Source of the DNA: Pseudomonadota bacterium
GTDB lineage: Bacteria > Pseudomonadota > Gammaproteobacteria > Xanthomonadales > Xanthomonadaceae
NCBI GenBank assembly: GCA_023461075.1
Contig: JAEWNY010000121.1
Coordinates: forward strand, 1 to 43,869
Direction of reading: 5' to 3'
DNA length: 43,869 nt
Part shown: positions 16,243 to 24,461 of the stretch, piece after piece
Position numbering within the stretch: the first letter of the stretch is position 1
How the letters are laid out: each line of letters opens with the position of its first letter
Notes under the pieces: model-generated
The model's input: the letters and a program-made list of their open reading frames with translations, nothing else
The model's database searches: none
Told to the model about the DNA's origin: nothing
Position numbers and translations under genes: made by a program

Positions 16243-17961
16243 TCAAAGCGGCGTGCCGCTGCCGTCCGGTCCGGGCTCCGGCGGTTGCGGTGCCGGCTTC
16301 GGCGCCGACAACGCGCCCGGCTCCTCGAACAGTTCGCGCTTGAACGGGATGTCCGGCGGCGGGCGGGCGATCGCCGGTTGGTCGTGGACGCCGTTGATGC
16401 CGCCCACCGGCATGCAGCCACCGGCAGCCTGCAATACCGAGACCACGCAGCGGATCTTGACCCGGCCGCCCGGCAAAGGAATATCAACGGTCTTCAGACC
16501 CTTGCGCACCCATTCCTGCAGCAGCGTTTCCGGCGGCCGCCAGATGCCATCGAATATCGTCCCGCGATAGCCCAGCGACGGCCGTTTCAGCCACGTCCCT
16601 TCCTTGTAGGGATCGGGAAAACGCGGCTTGAAGCTGTCATCGGCCAGGCGCGGCCGCCCCTCGCTGTCAAACAGGCCGGAGCCGGCGCCCTGCCCGCGCG
16701 GATTGCCGCGATCACCACCACCGGCGGCGCCTACCCGATTGCGCCTGGCGTCGCCCCAATCATCGTTGCGGTTCGGCGAGGGCCAACCACTGTCGGCAGT
16801 GCGGGCCGCCGGCCCGACGCCGAGGTTCGCTGCCTGCTGTCCCGGTCGTGCGGCCTGTCCCGTTGCGCCAGGCAAACCGGGCGTGGGCGCCTGTGCCGGT
16901 CGTGTCGAACTGCCTGCTTGTGCTGCGCTGGTGCTGGCCGTCCCGGTGCTGGCCGGGTTGGGGCTGGCTGCGGAAGCGGCATCGCCCACCGATGCACTGG
17001 GCAAGGGTCGCGTGCTGTTCTCGGGCACGCGTAATGCAGGCAGACCGGCAGGCCGCACGGCGATCTGGCGCACCGGCATCGTTGGGCTCGGCTCGACGGC
17101 GGTCGGCAACTCGCGTTCGCTCGGTTGGACGGTTGGTATCTGCACGATCTGCGTCCGGTTGGGCTGCGGCGTCGGCAGGCTGCGCACGCTCGGCAATGGC
17201 GTGGGGATGTCGCGTTCACTCGGCACCGGGCGTGGTTCGGCCGTGGCTATCGACGGCTGTCGGATGTCGAGCACCCGCGTTGGCGGCAGCTCGAAATCGC
17301 TGGGCTCACGCGCGATCTCACTGACTACGAGAGGCTGCTCGGCGGGCGCCGGCGCGGCTTGACCGGCCTCAGCCTCGGCCGCGGGCGGCGCCGATGGATT
17401 GGCCGCAGTTGCACTGGCGGTGGCGCGACTCGCACTCGCACTCGCGGAGCTGGCGGATGTGGGCGATGTCGCGGCAGCTGAAGCCGGTTGCACGTCTCCC
17501 GCAGCAGCTTCATCCCCGCCACCGGCTTCCTCCGGCGTACCGAGGCCGACGATCTGCACGCGCACGGTCTCTTCTTCCGACGCCTGCAGGGCGAAGAACT
17601 TCAGCCAGGTCAGCCACACCAGGGCGATGACGAACAGAAGGTTGAGCAGCAGGCTGGACGAGAACGCGAAACGGCGCAGCGGCTTGGGTTCGTCGCGCTC
17701 GCGTGCCCAGCCCTGGCGGGTCAGTGCATGCAGTTGCGCGACGCGGCCTCGTGGCGGTTCGGCGCCCTCATCCGCCCGCCGCGCGCTGTTTGCTGCGGCC
17801 GTGATCAACGCATCGCGATCGGCGTGGCCTACCGCAGCCGCAGCGACATCATGCCCCAACCATTGCGCCCAGCTCGCATCGTGGCCCGGGGCCACCGGGC
17901 GGATAGACAAACCTCGACGTCGCGATACCAGCAGCGCCAGCAATTCCTCGCGCGTCGCCAT
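16243..17961 (-). CDS. one-pass membrane protein with long Pro/Ala/Ser-rich region, function unknown
   Basis: Product of 572 residues. Residues 1-97 form an Arg-rich cytoplasmic region; 101-123 form one TM helix (SSLLLNLLFVIALVWLTWL). About 300 residues of Ala/Ser/Pro-rich, presumably disordered sequence follow. This contains a proline-rich stretch with repeated PSERD/E-x-PTP-like units (about 235-300) and a Gly/Asn/Arg-rich stretch. A C-terminal domain of about 120 residues is better ordered (WLKRPSLGYRGTIFDGIW; RVKIRCVVSVLQAAGGCMPVGG, with two Cys 11 residues apart; then a proline tail). The layout recalls TonB or TolA, but I see no TonB C-terminal motif. It follows nfuA after 12 nt, so it is probably co-transcribed. 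I do not recognise the family. Confidence 0.82.
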   Translation of the reverse strand: MATREELLALLVSRRRGLSIRPVAPGHDASWAQWLGHDVAAAAVGHADRDALITAAANSARRADEGAEPPRGRVAQLHALTRQGWARERDEPKPLRRFAFSSSLLLNLLFVIALVWLTWLKFFALQASEEETVRVQIVGLGTPEEAGGGDEAAAGDVQPASAAATSPTSASSASASASRATASATAANPSAPPAAEAEAGQAAPAPAEQPLVVSEIAREPSDFELPPTRVLDIRQPSIATAEPRPVPSERDIPTPLPSVRSLPTPQPNRTQIVQIPTVQPSERELPTAVEPSPTMPVRQIAVRPAGLPALRVPENSTRPLPSASVGDAASAASPNPASTGTASTSAAQAGSSTRPAQAPTPGLPGATGQAARPGQQAANLGVGPAARTADSGWPSPNRNDDWGDARRNRVGAAGGGDRGNPRGQGAGSGLFDSEGRPRLADDSFKPRFPDPYKEGTWLKRPSLGYRGTIFDGIWRPPETLLQEWVRKGLKTVDIPLPGGRVKIRCVVSVLQAAGGCMPVGGINGVHDQPAIARPPPDIPFKRELFEEPGALSAPKPAPQPPEPGPDGSGTPL

Positions 17962-17973
17962 CCGCTCGCGGCC

Positions 17974-18567
17974 TCAGGCGGTGCCGCGCGGCACGTAGGG
18001 CGCGTCGCCGGTCTCGTGGTCGGTGGCATCGCGCACCGCCACCACGCCCGGCACCTTCTCCAGCAGGGTCTTCTCGATGCCCTGCTTGAGGGTGACATCG
18101 GCCATCCCGCAGCCGTGGCAACCGCCACCGAAGCGCAGCACCACGACGCCGTCAGCCGTCACTTCCTCCACCCGCACGTTGCCGCGATGCATCGCCAGCT
18201 GGGGGTTGACCTCGTGTTCCACCACCCACATCACCCGCTCGATCAGGGATGCCCCGGCCTCTGGCGCGACGCCCTTGATTCGCGGCGCGCGGATCTGCAA
18301 CTGGCCGCCGGTCGCCTTCTGCTCGTAATCGATGCGTGCGCCATCGAGCGCGGTGGCGCTGCCGGCATCCACCCACAGGGTGAAGCCCTCGCAATCGACC
18401 GCCCACTCGTCGCCCTTGAGGTCGTCGGGCCCTGCGAACTCCAGCCGCACGTCGCCGCGCGGGGTGCCGGCGTGCACGGCGGACAGACGCACGCCCAAGC
18501 CCGGCATAGACTCGCGCTCGATCAGCTTGCGGAAATGGGCCTGCGCGGATTCGGTGATGTCGATCAT
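17974..18567 (-). CDS. nfuA: Fe-S biogenesis protein NfuA
   Basis: Carries and delivers [4Fe-4S] clusters to apoproteins, notably under iron or oxidative stress. The 197-residue protein has the two-part NfuA plan: an N-terminal A-type (IscA-like) domain, residues 1-105, without the A-type cysteine ligands, and a C-terminal Nfu domain from about 107. The cluster-binding motif is GGGCHGCGM (Cys150, Cys153). The length agrees with E. coli NfuA (191). It is the first gene of a probable two-gene unit with the proline-rich protein, and is divergent from phhB with 60 bp between start codons. Confidence 0.95.
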   Translation of the reverse strand: MIDITESAQAHFRKLIERESMPGLGVRLSAVHAGTPRGDVRLEFAGPDDLKGDEWAVDCEGFTLWVDAGSATALDGARIDYEQKATGGQLQIRAPRIKGVAPEAGASLIERVMWVVEHEVNPQLAMHRGNVRVEEVTADGVVVLRFGGGCHGCGMADVTLKQGIEKTLLEKVPGVVAVRDATDHETGDAPYVPRGTA

Positions 18568-18627
18568 GCGGGTATTCTAGGGTTCATCCCTGAAGGCCGC
18601 CCGTGCGGCCAGACGATTGGAGTGCCC

Positions 18628-18969
18628 ATGAACGATTTGGTTCCCCTTGCCGATGCCCATTGCAGCCCGAAAAAGGGTCAGGAACACCGGCTGACCGAGG
18701 CGAGCATCCGCGAACTCACGCCCCAGTTGCCGGACTGGGATGTGATCGAGGATGGGGCTGCCATCAGCAGGACGTTCAAGTTCGACGACTACTACCGGAC
18801 GATGTCGTTCGTGAACGCCCTCGCCCACATGGCCAACCGGGAAGACCACCACCCGGACCTCTCGGTCCACTACGACCGCTGCGTGGTGCGTTATTCCACC
18901 CACGATGTGGGCGGGCTCTCCGAAAACGACTTCATCTGCGCGGCCAAGGCGGAGAAGCTGGCGGACTGA
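18628..18969 (+). CDS. phhB: pterin-4a-carbinolamine dehydratase
   Basis: Dehydrates 4a-hydroxytetrahydrobiopterin, recycling the cofactor used by phenylalanine hydroxylase. The 113-residue sequence has the family active site in EDHHPDLSVHYDRC (consecutive His-His, later His) and the preceding ISRTFKFDDYYRTMSFVNALA. The ATG at 18628 has a GGAG 7-10 nt upstream; a much longer frame reading in from 17488 is only the antisense of the neighbouring gene. No phenylalanine hydroxylase gene is in the window. The stop codon is 3 bp from the rluC stop, so the two genes converge. Confidence 0.93.
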   Translation: MNDLVPLADAHCSPKKGQEHRLTEASIRELTPQLPDWDVIEDGAAISRTFKFDDYYRTMSFVNALAHMANREDHHPDLSVHYDRCVVRYSTHDVGGLSENDFICAAKAEKLAD

Positions 18970-18972
18970 GTC

Positions 18973-19932
18973 CTAACCCAGCCGATCCAGCACCGCGCGC
19001 AGATCGTCGGCCAAGGGCGCATCCAGCATGTATTCCGCGCGGCCATCGTCCAGCGCGAAACGCAAGCTGGCCGCATGCAGGAACAGTCGCTTCAATCCAG
19101 CCTGCTCGCGCAGTTTGCGGTTGGCGGCCTCTTCGCCGTATTTCTCATCGCCGGCCACCGGATACCCGAGGTGCTGCGCGTGCACGCGGATCTGGTGGGT
19201 GCGTCCGGTATCGATCTTCACTTCGCAATAGCTCATGCCAGCTCGGCGCTCGAGCACGCGGAAATGGCTGGTCGATGGCTTGCCGTTCGGGTTCACGGTG
19301 ACGTGGCGCTCGCCGCCCTGCCGCAGGCCCACATGCAGTGGCGCATCGACGGCCATCACTCCGTCAGGCATGCGCCCGTTCAGCAGGGCCAGATAGCGCT
19401 TGTCGATGCCGGCGCCGTGGTCCTCGCGAAGCAGGGCCTGCAACTCGCGCAACGCCGAGCGCTTCTTGGCGATCACCAGGAGGCCCGAGGTATCCCGGTC
19501 GAGCCGATGCACCAGCTCCAGCGATTGGCCCGGCCGCAAGGCACGCAGCGATTCGATTGCCCCATGAGCGATGCCGCTGCCGCCATGGCTGGCCAGGCCG
19601 CTGGGCTTGTTCAGCGCCAGCAGTCGCGCGTCCTCGAACACGATCGCCGCCTCCAGCGCGGCCAGCAGGCCCTTCGGTGGCGGCGAGGCTTCCCCCGCTT
19701 CGGTGAGACGGATCGGCGGGATGCGGACTTCATCGCCGGCCTCCAGCTTGCGCTCGGGTTTGGCCCGGCCGCCGTTCACCCGGACCTGCCCGCTGCGGAC
19801 GATCTTGTAGATGAGCGAGCGCGGTGCGCCCTTCAACTGGCCCAGCAGGAAGTTGTCGAGCCGCTGGCCTTCGCGATCCTCGGGTACGCGAACGCTGCGG
19901 GCACTGGGACGGTCGGGAATCACGTCGCTCAT
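18973..19932 (-). CDS. rluC: ribosomal large subunit pseudouridine synthase (RluC/RluD family)
   Basis: Isomerises specific uridines in 23S rRNA to pseudouridine. The 319-residue product starts with a short tail and an S4 RNA-binding domain (RLDNFLLGQLKGAPRSLIYKIV, KPERKLEAGDEV). The catalytic domain follows with the invariant Asp in HRLDRDTSG and the later elements GRTHQIRVH and HAASLRF. Length and the N-terminal tail match E. coli RluC (319) better than RluD. Next to rne is also where rluC lies in enterobacteria, divergently, which supports the assignment. The start at 19932 was preferred over the longer frame (19989), but no good SD is visible for either. Confidence 0.93.
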   Translation of the reverse strand: MSDVIPDRPSARSVRVPEDREGQRLDNFLLGQLKGAPRSLIYKIVRSGQVRVNGGRAKPERKLEAGDEVRIPPIRLTEAGEASPPPKGLLAALEAAIVFEDARLLALNKPSGLASHGGSGIAHGAIESLRALRPGQSLELVHRLDRDTSGLLVIAKKRSALRELQALLREDHGAGIDKRYLALLNGRMPDGVMAVDAPLHVGLRQGGERHVTVNPNGKPSTSHFRVLERRAGMSYCEVKIDTGRTHQIRVHAQHLGYPVAGDEKYGEEAANRKLREQAGLKRLFLHAASLRFALDDGRAEYMLDAPLADDLRAVLDRLG

Positions 19933-20023
19933 GAACAAATGAATAGCACGGCAAGCCAAGGCCGCCAGCATGACGGTTTTGCCCGGCATCGTCTCCCTCT
20001 GCAGGCGCCCCGTGTTTATCTGC

Positions 20024-20029
20024 TACACT
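20024..20029 (+). promoter_or_regulatory. probable -10 box of the rne promoter
   Basis: TACACT matches the -10 consensus at five of six positions in an otherwise GC-rich spacer. The -35 region is poor. If used, transcription would start near 20036. Confidence 0.45.
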
Positions 20030-20035
20030 CGCAGG

Positions 20036-20392
20036 GCGAAGCAAGCCACTGAATTTCCGCAGTATTTGCGGGCCGAAAGCCCCGATCCGCGGTTTCGGAC
20101 GAAGCGCAGCGACTGTCCCCGGGACAGGTCCAGCCAGCGATCGAACGGCGGTGGATCAGATCGCACGGTGCCTCCGGGCGACGTGAAGAAAAACAAGTCC
20201 CGCCGCCCGCGATCCATCTGCCGGCGGCGGCCAGGAAAACCCGAGCAATAACAAGCGCTCCCGCGGCCCGCCGTGGTGTTGCAGCGCTGGACAACTCCAG
20301 GCGACGCCTGCGCCCTGCGCGGCCGGCGCCCAGCGGTGACCAGAGGCGAAACGCCCGGCGTTCCGCGCGTGAGAGCGCGCAAGGAACGAGCA
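20036..20392 (+). promoter_or_regulatory. long structured 5' leader of rne
   Basis: About 357 nt separate the presumed start of transcription from the rne ATG, close to the 361-nt E. coli rne leader, through which RNase E controls its own mRNA. Visible hairpins include CCGCA/TGCGG (20057-20071), CCGAAA/TTTCGG (20073-20098) and CTGTCC/GGACAG (20113-20127), with more GC-rich pairing from 20250 on. No sequence match to the enterobacterial element is claimed; autoregulation is inferred. Confidence 0.5.
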
Positions 20393-23300
20393 ATGAAGCG
20401 CATGCTGATCAATGCGACGCAGGCGGAGGAACTCCGCGTCGCGATCGTCGATGGCCAGAACCTGTACGACATCGACATCGAGCAACCCTCGAAAGAGAAC
20501 AAGAAATCCAACATCTACAAGGGCAAGATCACCCGTCTTGAACCCTCCCTCGAAGCCGCCTTCGTCGACTACGGCGCCGAGCGCCACGGCTTCCTGCCGC
20601 TGAAGGAAATCTCCCGCGACTATTTCCAGGCGGGTGTCGACCACAACAAGGCCAACATCAAGGAACTCCTGCGCGAAGGCCAGGAAGTGGTCGTGCAGGT
20701 CGACAAGGAGGAGCGCGGCAACAAGGGCGCGGCGCTGACCACGTTCATCTCACTGGCCGGCCGCTACATGGTGCTGATGCCGAACTCGCCGACCGCCGGC
20801 GGCGTCTCGCGCCGGATCGAGGGCGATGACCGCGCCGAACTCAAGCGGGCGATGGACGCGCTCGAGATCCCCGACGGCATGGGCGTGATCATCCGCACCG
20901 CCGGCGTCGGCCGCGATGCCGAGGAACTGCAGTGGGACCTGGACTATCTGCTGTCGATCTGGAAGGCGATCGCCGAGGCCGCGCTGTCCAAGCCGGCGCC
21001 GTTCCTGATCTATCAGGAATCGCGGCTGATCGTGCGCGCCCTGCGCGACTACATGCGTGCCGACATCGGCGAGATCCTGGTCGATACGCCGGAGATGTAC
21101 GAGGAGGCGAAGGACTTCGTCTCCATGGTGATGCCGCACAACCTGCGCAAGCTCAAGCACTACACCGACGACACCCCGTTGTTCAACCGCTTCCAGATCG
21201 AATCGCAAATCGAATCGGCCTATGAGCGCGAGGTGCGCCTGCCCTCCGGCGGCGCGCTGGTGATCGACCAGACCGAGGCGCTGACCGCGATCGATGTCAA
21301 CTCCGCGCGCGCCACCCGCGGCGGCGACATCGAGGAAACCGCCTTCAACACCAATGTGGAGGCGGCCGAGGAAGTCGCTCGCCAGCTGCGCCTGCGCGAC
21401 CTGGGCGGCCTGGTGGTGATCGACTTCATCGACATGTCCTCGAACAAGCACCAGCGCGAGGTCGAGAATCGACTGCAGAACTCGCTGAAGTACGACCGCG
21501 CCCGCGTGCAGATCGGCCGCATCTCCAAATTCGGCCTGATGGAGATGTCGCGCCAGCGCCTGCGTCCGTCGCTGGGCGAGAACAGCCAGATCGTCTGCCC
21601 GCGTTGCGAAGGCCACGGCCGCATGCGCAGCGTCGAATCGCTGTCGCTGTCGATCATCCGCGTCGCCGAAGAGCATGCGATGAAGGACAACACTGGCCAG
21701 GTACTGGTGCAGGCGCCGGTGGAAATCGCCAACTTCCTGCTCAACGAGAAGCGCGTGGCACTCGCCGAAATCGAGCGTCGCCACGACGCACCGGTGGTGA
21801 TCGTCGCCGACGAGCAACTGCACACGCCGCATTACGAAGTCACCCGCATCCGCGGGAACGAGCTGGGCGAAGAGACCTCACGCCCCAGCTACCAGCGCGG
21901 CACGCCGCGCAAGCTGCCGACGCATGCGCTGACCAAGGCGCACCTCAACGTGGCGGACGTTCCGGCCGTGCGAAACGTCAAGCCGACCCAGCCCGCGCCC
22001 ATTCGCGCGCCGCGCGAGGAAGCGTCTGCACCGGCCGCCGCTCCGGCCCCGGTCGCGCCACCGCAGGTCAGCCAACAGGCCGTGCGTCCCAAGGCCGGTT
22101 TCCTGTCCAAGGTCATGCAGTTCTTCGCCGGCGCCCCGGCGGACGCCACGCCCGCACCACGGGAAAGCGCAAAGGTCGCGCGTGACGATCGCGGTCCGCG
22201 CCGCGATGGCCAGAACGGCAACCGCAACCGCCCGCAGCAATCCGGCAACCGCAACGAGCAACGCAACGGCCGCGGCGGCAAGCCGAAGCAGGACGGCGGC
22301 GCTCGCCAGCAAAAAGACGCCCGCGCCGAGCAGCCGCAGAAGCCCCAGCAGAACGACGGCAAGCCGCGTCGCGAGCGCAACGCCGCGGGCCAGGACGCGG
22401 ACAAGGACATCCAGAACACGAATGCCGCCGCTACGGCGGCCCGCGAGAACGACAAGCCCGCACAGGACAAGGAAGGCCGTGGCCGCGGTCGCCGCAGTCG
22501 TGGCCGGGGTGGCAACTCGGAGGCCACCGCCACGCCGCAGGGCGAGCAGCTCGAGGTCGATGTCGCCGTACCTGCAGTGGCGGCGGCTGTGTCCGCCGGC
22601 GTCGCAGCCGATGCGATCGAGGACACCGCAACCGCGCGGGTGCCGGGCGAAGATGCGCCGGCAAAGAACGAGGGCGACGTGAGGGCCGAGGCGCAGGGCG
22701 ACGCGGAGTCGAGTACCGATGCCGGGGAAGCCAATGGCGAAGCGGGCCGGCGCCGCCGTGGCCGCCGCGGCGGCCGCCGCCGTCGTCGTGGTGCTGCCGG
22801 TGATGTCGCCGCCGAGGGGCAGGCCGATGCCGACCTGCTCGATGCCAACGACGAGGATGCCCCGGTGGTGCATGGCAACCAGCCCGAATTCGATTTCGAT
22901 GCGGCAGATACCGGTACGGTGCAGCCCCAAGCGGCGGCTGCAAACGGCGCTGCCGCTGCCCACGCCCCGCCAGTCACTACGGACGAAGTCGGAACCTCGC
23001 CCTCCCCGGCCGAAGTGGCAGCCGATGGCATCGCGGACATCGCCACCGGACCCTCTGCACCGGAGCCCGCGCAGGACGCGCCTGCGCCCTCGATCGCGCC
23101 CACCAGCAGCGGACTGATGTCCTCACAGCGTGATCCGCGCCTGGCTTCGCCGAGCGGCGGGTTCCGTCAGGGGCTGCCGCTGTCCGCCGCGATTGCGGTG
23201 TCGCTGACCGAAAGCGTGCAACGCGCGGTCGCCACCCCGGTTGCGCCATCGGAATCACCTGCGCCTGGTCAGGCCGAGGTCTCTGCCGCTTCCACTGCAA

Positions 23301-23584
23301 CCACCGAGGTTGACCCGATCGCCGAAGCCACCGCGCCGGGCATGCCGCCCGCTGCAGATGGAATGGCGCCTGGCGTTTCCAGCGAGGCAGCGGAAGTCGC
23401 CTCGCCGGGCATGCAGGTCGCCGACGCGCACGGCCCGGATGGCGATGCCGCAGCCCTCAGCGCGGCGCAGCCAGCCGACGCACTGGCCCAGGCTGACGCG
23501 GCGGCAGCGGCCGGCACCGCGCTGCCGACCGGCGACGATGCTGGTGAACTGGATGATCGGGCGTCGGCCCGCGAACAGGCCTGA
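20393..23584 (+). CDS. rne: ribonuclease E
   Basis: Essential endonuclease for mRNA decay, rRNA and tRNA maturation, and scaffold of the degradosome. The 1063-residue protein has an S1 domain (about 35-120), 5'-sensor and RNase H-like regions. Catalytic metal ligands are Asp301 (TAIDVNSARATRGG) and Asp344 (VVIDFIDMSS), corresponding to E. coli 303 and 346. The Zn-link cysteines 402 and 405 lie in CPRCEGHG. From about residue 530 the sequence is disordered and of low complexity, with Arg/Gly-rich blocks (GRGRGRRSRGRGG; GRRRRGRRGGRRRRRG) that look like RNA-binding sites, then acidic and Ala/Pro-rich stretches. A membrane-binding amphipathic segment may be KAGFLSKVMQFFAGA (about 565-580). The ATG at 20393 is preceded by AAGGAACGAG. 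Confidence 0.97.
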   Translation: MKRMLINATQAEELRVAIVDGQNLYDIDIEQPSKENKKSNIYKGKITRLEPSLEAAFVDYGAERHGFLPLKEISRDYFQAGVDHNKANIKELLREGQEVVVQVDKEERGNKGAALTTFISLAGRYMVLMPNSPTAGGVSRRIEGDDRAELKRAMDALEIPDGMGVIIRTAGVGRDAEELQWDLDYLLSIWKAIAEAALSKPAPFLIYQESRLIVRALRDYMRADIGEILVDTPEMYEEAKDFVSMVMPHNLRKLKHYTDDTPLFNRFQIESQIESAYEREVRLPSGGALVIDQTEALTAIDVNSARATRGGDIEETAFNTNVEAAEEVARQLRLRDLGGLVVIDFIDMSSNKHQREVENRLQNSLKYDRARVQIGRISKFGLMEMSRQRLRPSLGENSQIVCPRCEGHGRMRSVESLSLSIIRVAEEHAMKDNTGQVLVQAPVEIANFLLNEKRVALAEIERRHDAPVVIVADEQLHTPHYEVTRIRGNELGEETSRPSYQRGTPRKLPTHALTKAHLNVADVPAVRNVKPTQPAPIRAPREEASAPAAAPAPVAPPQVSQQAVRPKAGFLSKVMQFFAGAPADATPAPRESAKVARDDRGPRRDGQNGNRNRPQQSGNRNEQRNGRGGKPKQDGGARQQKDARAEQPQKPQQNDGKPRRERNAAGQDADKDIQNTNAAATAARENDKPAQDKEGRGRGRRSRGRGGNSEATATPQGEQLEVDVAVPAVAAAVSAGVAADAIEDTATARVPGEDAPAKNEGDVRAEAQGDAESSTDAGEANGEAGRRRRGRRGGRRRRRGAAGDVAAEGQADADLLDANDEDAPVVHGNQPEFDFDAADTGTVQPQAAAANGAAAAHAPPVTTDEVGTSPSPAEVAADGIADIATGPSAPEPAQDAPAPSIAPTSSGLMSSQRDPRLASPSGGFRQGLPLSAAIAVSLTESVQRAVATPVAPSESPAPGQAEVSAASTATTEVDPIAEATAPGMPPAADGMAPGVSSEAAEVASPGMQVADAHGPDGDAAALSAAQPADALAQADAAAAAGTALPTGDDAGELDDRASAREQA

Positions 23585-23602
23585 ACGCCGATAGGCACGG
23601 CC

Positions 23603-24247
23603 TCAGACGGCCCGCGCCGCGTCCGCCAATCCGTACTGGCCCGCCAATCGGGCCAGCGCGATGTTGTCGCGGACCTCTAACTTCTCGAACAATCGCGACT
23701 TGTGCGTGTTGATCGTCTTGGCGCTGAGGCTGAGACGTCGCGCGATGTCTTCCTGCCGCAGGCCCTGCACCAGCAGCATCGCCACCTCCAGTTCCCGCGG
23801 TGACAGCGCGTCGAAGGGCGAGGCATCGCCATCGACCGTGGACAAGGCCATCGCCTGCGCGATCGCGCTGCCCAGATAACGCTTGCCGCGCGCCACCTCG
23901 CGCACCGCACGCACCAGTTCCCCGGCGTCGCCCGCCTTGCCCAGATAGCCGCAGGCACCGGCGTCGATCACCCGTTTGGGCAGCGGCCCGTCCTCCAGCA
24001 CCGAGACCACGACTACCTTGCTGCCACCCGTGCGGCTGATCCGTTCGGTGACTTCCAGACCGCTGATGCCGGGCAGGTGCAGGTCGCACAACACGACATC
24101 CGGCTTGATGCGGCGGATTTCGTCAAGGGCGACCTCCCCGGTTTCGGCCTCGCCGACCACCTGGATATCGACTTCCTGCTCCAGGATCAGCTTCATCCCG
24201 GTGCGCACCAGCGCGTGGTCATCGACCAGATAGATCCGAATCGTCAT
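23603..24247 (-). CDS. gacA: GacA/UvrY-type LuxR-family response regulator
   Basis: The 214-residue protein is a two-component transcription regulator. The receiver domain (1-120) has the acidic pair in LVDDHALVRTG, phospho-acceptor Asp55 in VVLCDLHLPG, the Ser/Thr-position VVVSVL, and Lys in GYLGKAGD. The LuxR-type HTH (about 148-210) includes LSPRELEVAMLLVQGL and SAKTINTHKSRLFEKL. N-terminal and linker sequence fit GacA/UvrY, partner of a BarA/GacS hybrid kinase that controls CsrA-sequestering small RNAs. The kinase is not in the window. In enterobacteria and pseudomonads this gene is directly upstream of uvrC; here it is convergent with rne instead. A G-rich SD (GGGGGA) precedes the ATG. 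Confidence 0.85.
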   Translation of the reverse strand: MTIRIYLVDDHALVRTGMKLILEQEVDIQVVGEAETGEVALDEIRRIKPDVVLCDLHLPGISGLEVTERISRTGGSKVVVVSVLEDGPLPKRVIDAGACGYLGKAGDAGELVRAVREVARGKRYLGSAIAQAMALSTVDGDASPFDALSPRELEVAMLLVQGLRQEDIARRLSLSAKTINTHKSRLFEKLEVRDNIALARLAGQYGLADAARAV

Positions 24248-24278
24248 CGCCGTCCCCCGAAGTTGCCCCTTGCGACAG

Positions 24279-24307
24279 AGACTAGGATGGCGCGCGACGA
24301 CGGGCAA
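24279..24307 (-). promoter_or_regulatory. possible promoter of the response regulator gene
   Basis: On the minus strand TTGCCC (24302-24307) and TAGTCT (24279-24284) are 17 bp apart, 30-60 bp upstream of the response-regulator start and downstream of tRNA-Ser. The -10 box is only a moderate match. Confidence 0.35.
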
Positions 24308-24356
24308 GTCGGGCGGCATCGCGTCGACGGGTCGGGTTTTTCCTATGCATGAAGAA

Positions 24357-24446
24357 TGGCGGAGAGAGTGGGATTCGAACCCACGGAAGGTTTGACCCTT
24401 CGCCGGTTTTCAAGACCGGTGCCTTAAACCGCTCGGCCATCTCTCC
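24357..24446 (-). tRNA. tRNA-Ser (anticodon UGA)
   Basis: A 90-nt gene with a 7-bp acceptor stem GGAGAGA/TCTCTCC, discriminator G and encoded CCA (24357-24359). The anticodon loop CTTGAAA gives anticodon UGA, and a long variable arm is present, typical of tRNA-Ser. It starts 15 nt after the stop codon of the LysR gene and lies two genes downstream of serS on the same strand. Confidence 0.97.
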
Positions 24447-24461
24447 GGATGCCTCGGCCCG

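Larger units (their letters stand above)
19933..20392. other. gene-free rluC-rne divergent spacer
   Basis: No coding region is supported in these 460 bp. It holds the start signals of rluC on one side and, on the other, the rne promoter and a long leader rich in short hairpins. A-rich single-stranded stretches near 20184-20195 and 20233-20252 would be possible RNase E cleavage points. Confidence 0.75.

Noticed and set aside
17488..18627. Possible long N-terminal extension of phhB
   Set aside because: The extension is antisense to nfuA and the proline-rich gene; the ATG at 18628 has a proper Shine-Dalgarno and gives the family length.
20273..20392. 40-residue N-terminal extension of RNase E
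   Set aside because: RNase E homologues begin at MKRMLINATQ; the upstream frame lies in the structured leader.
22180..22800. Repeat or mobile element suggested by low-complexity GC-rich sequence
   Set aside because: It is in-frame coding sequence of the disordered RNase E tail, with no terminal repeats or target duplications.
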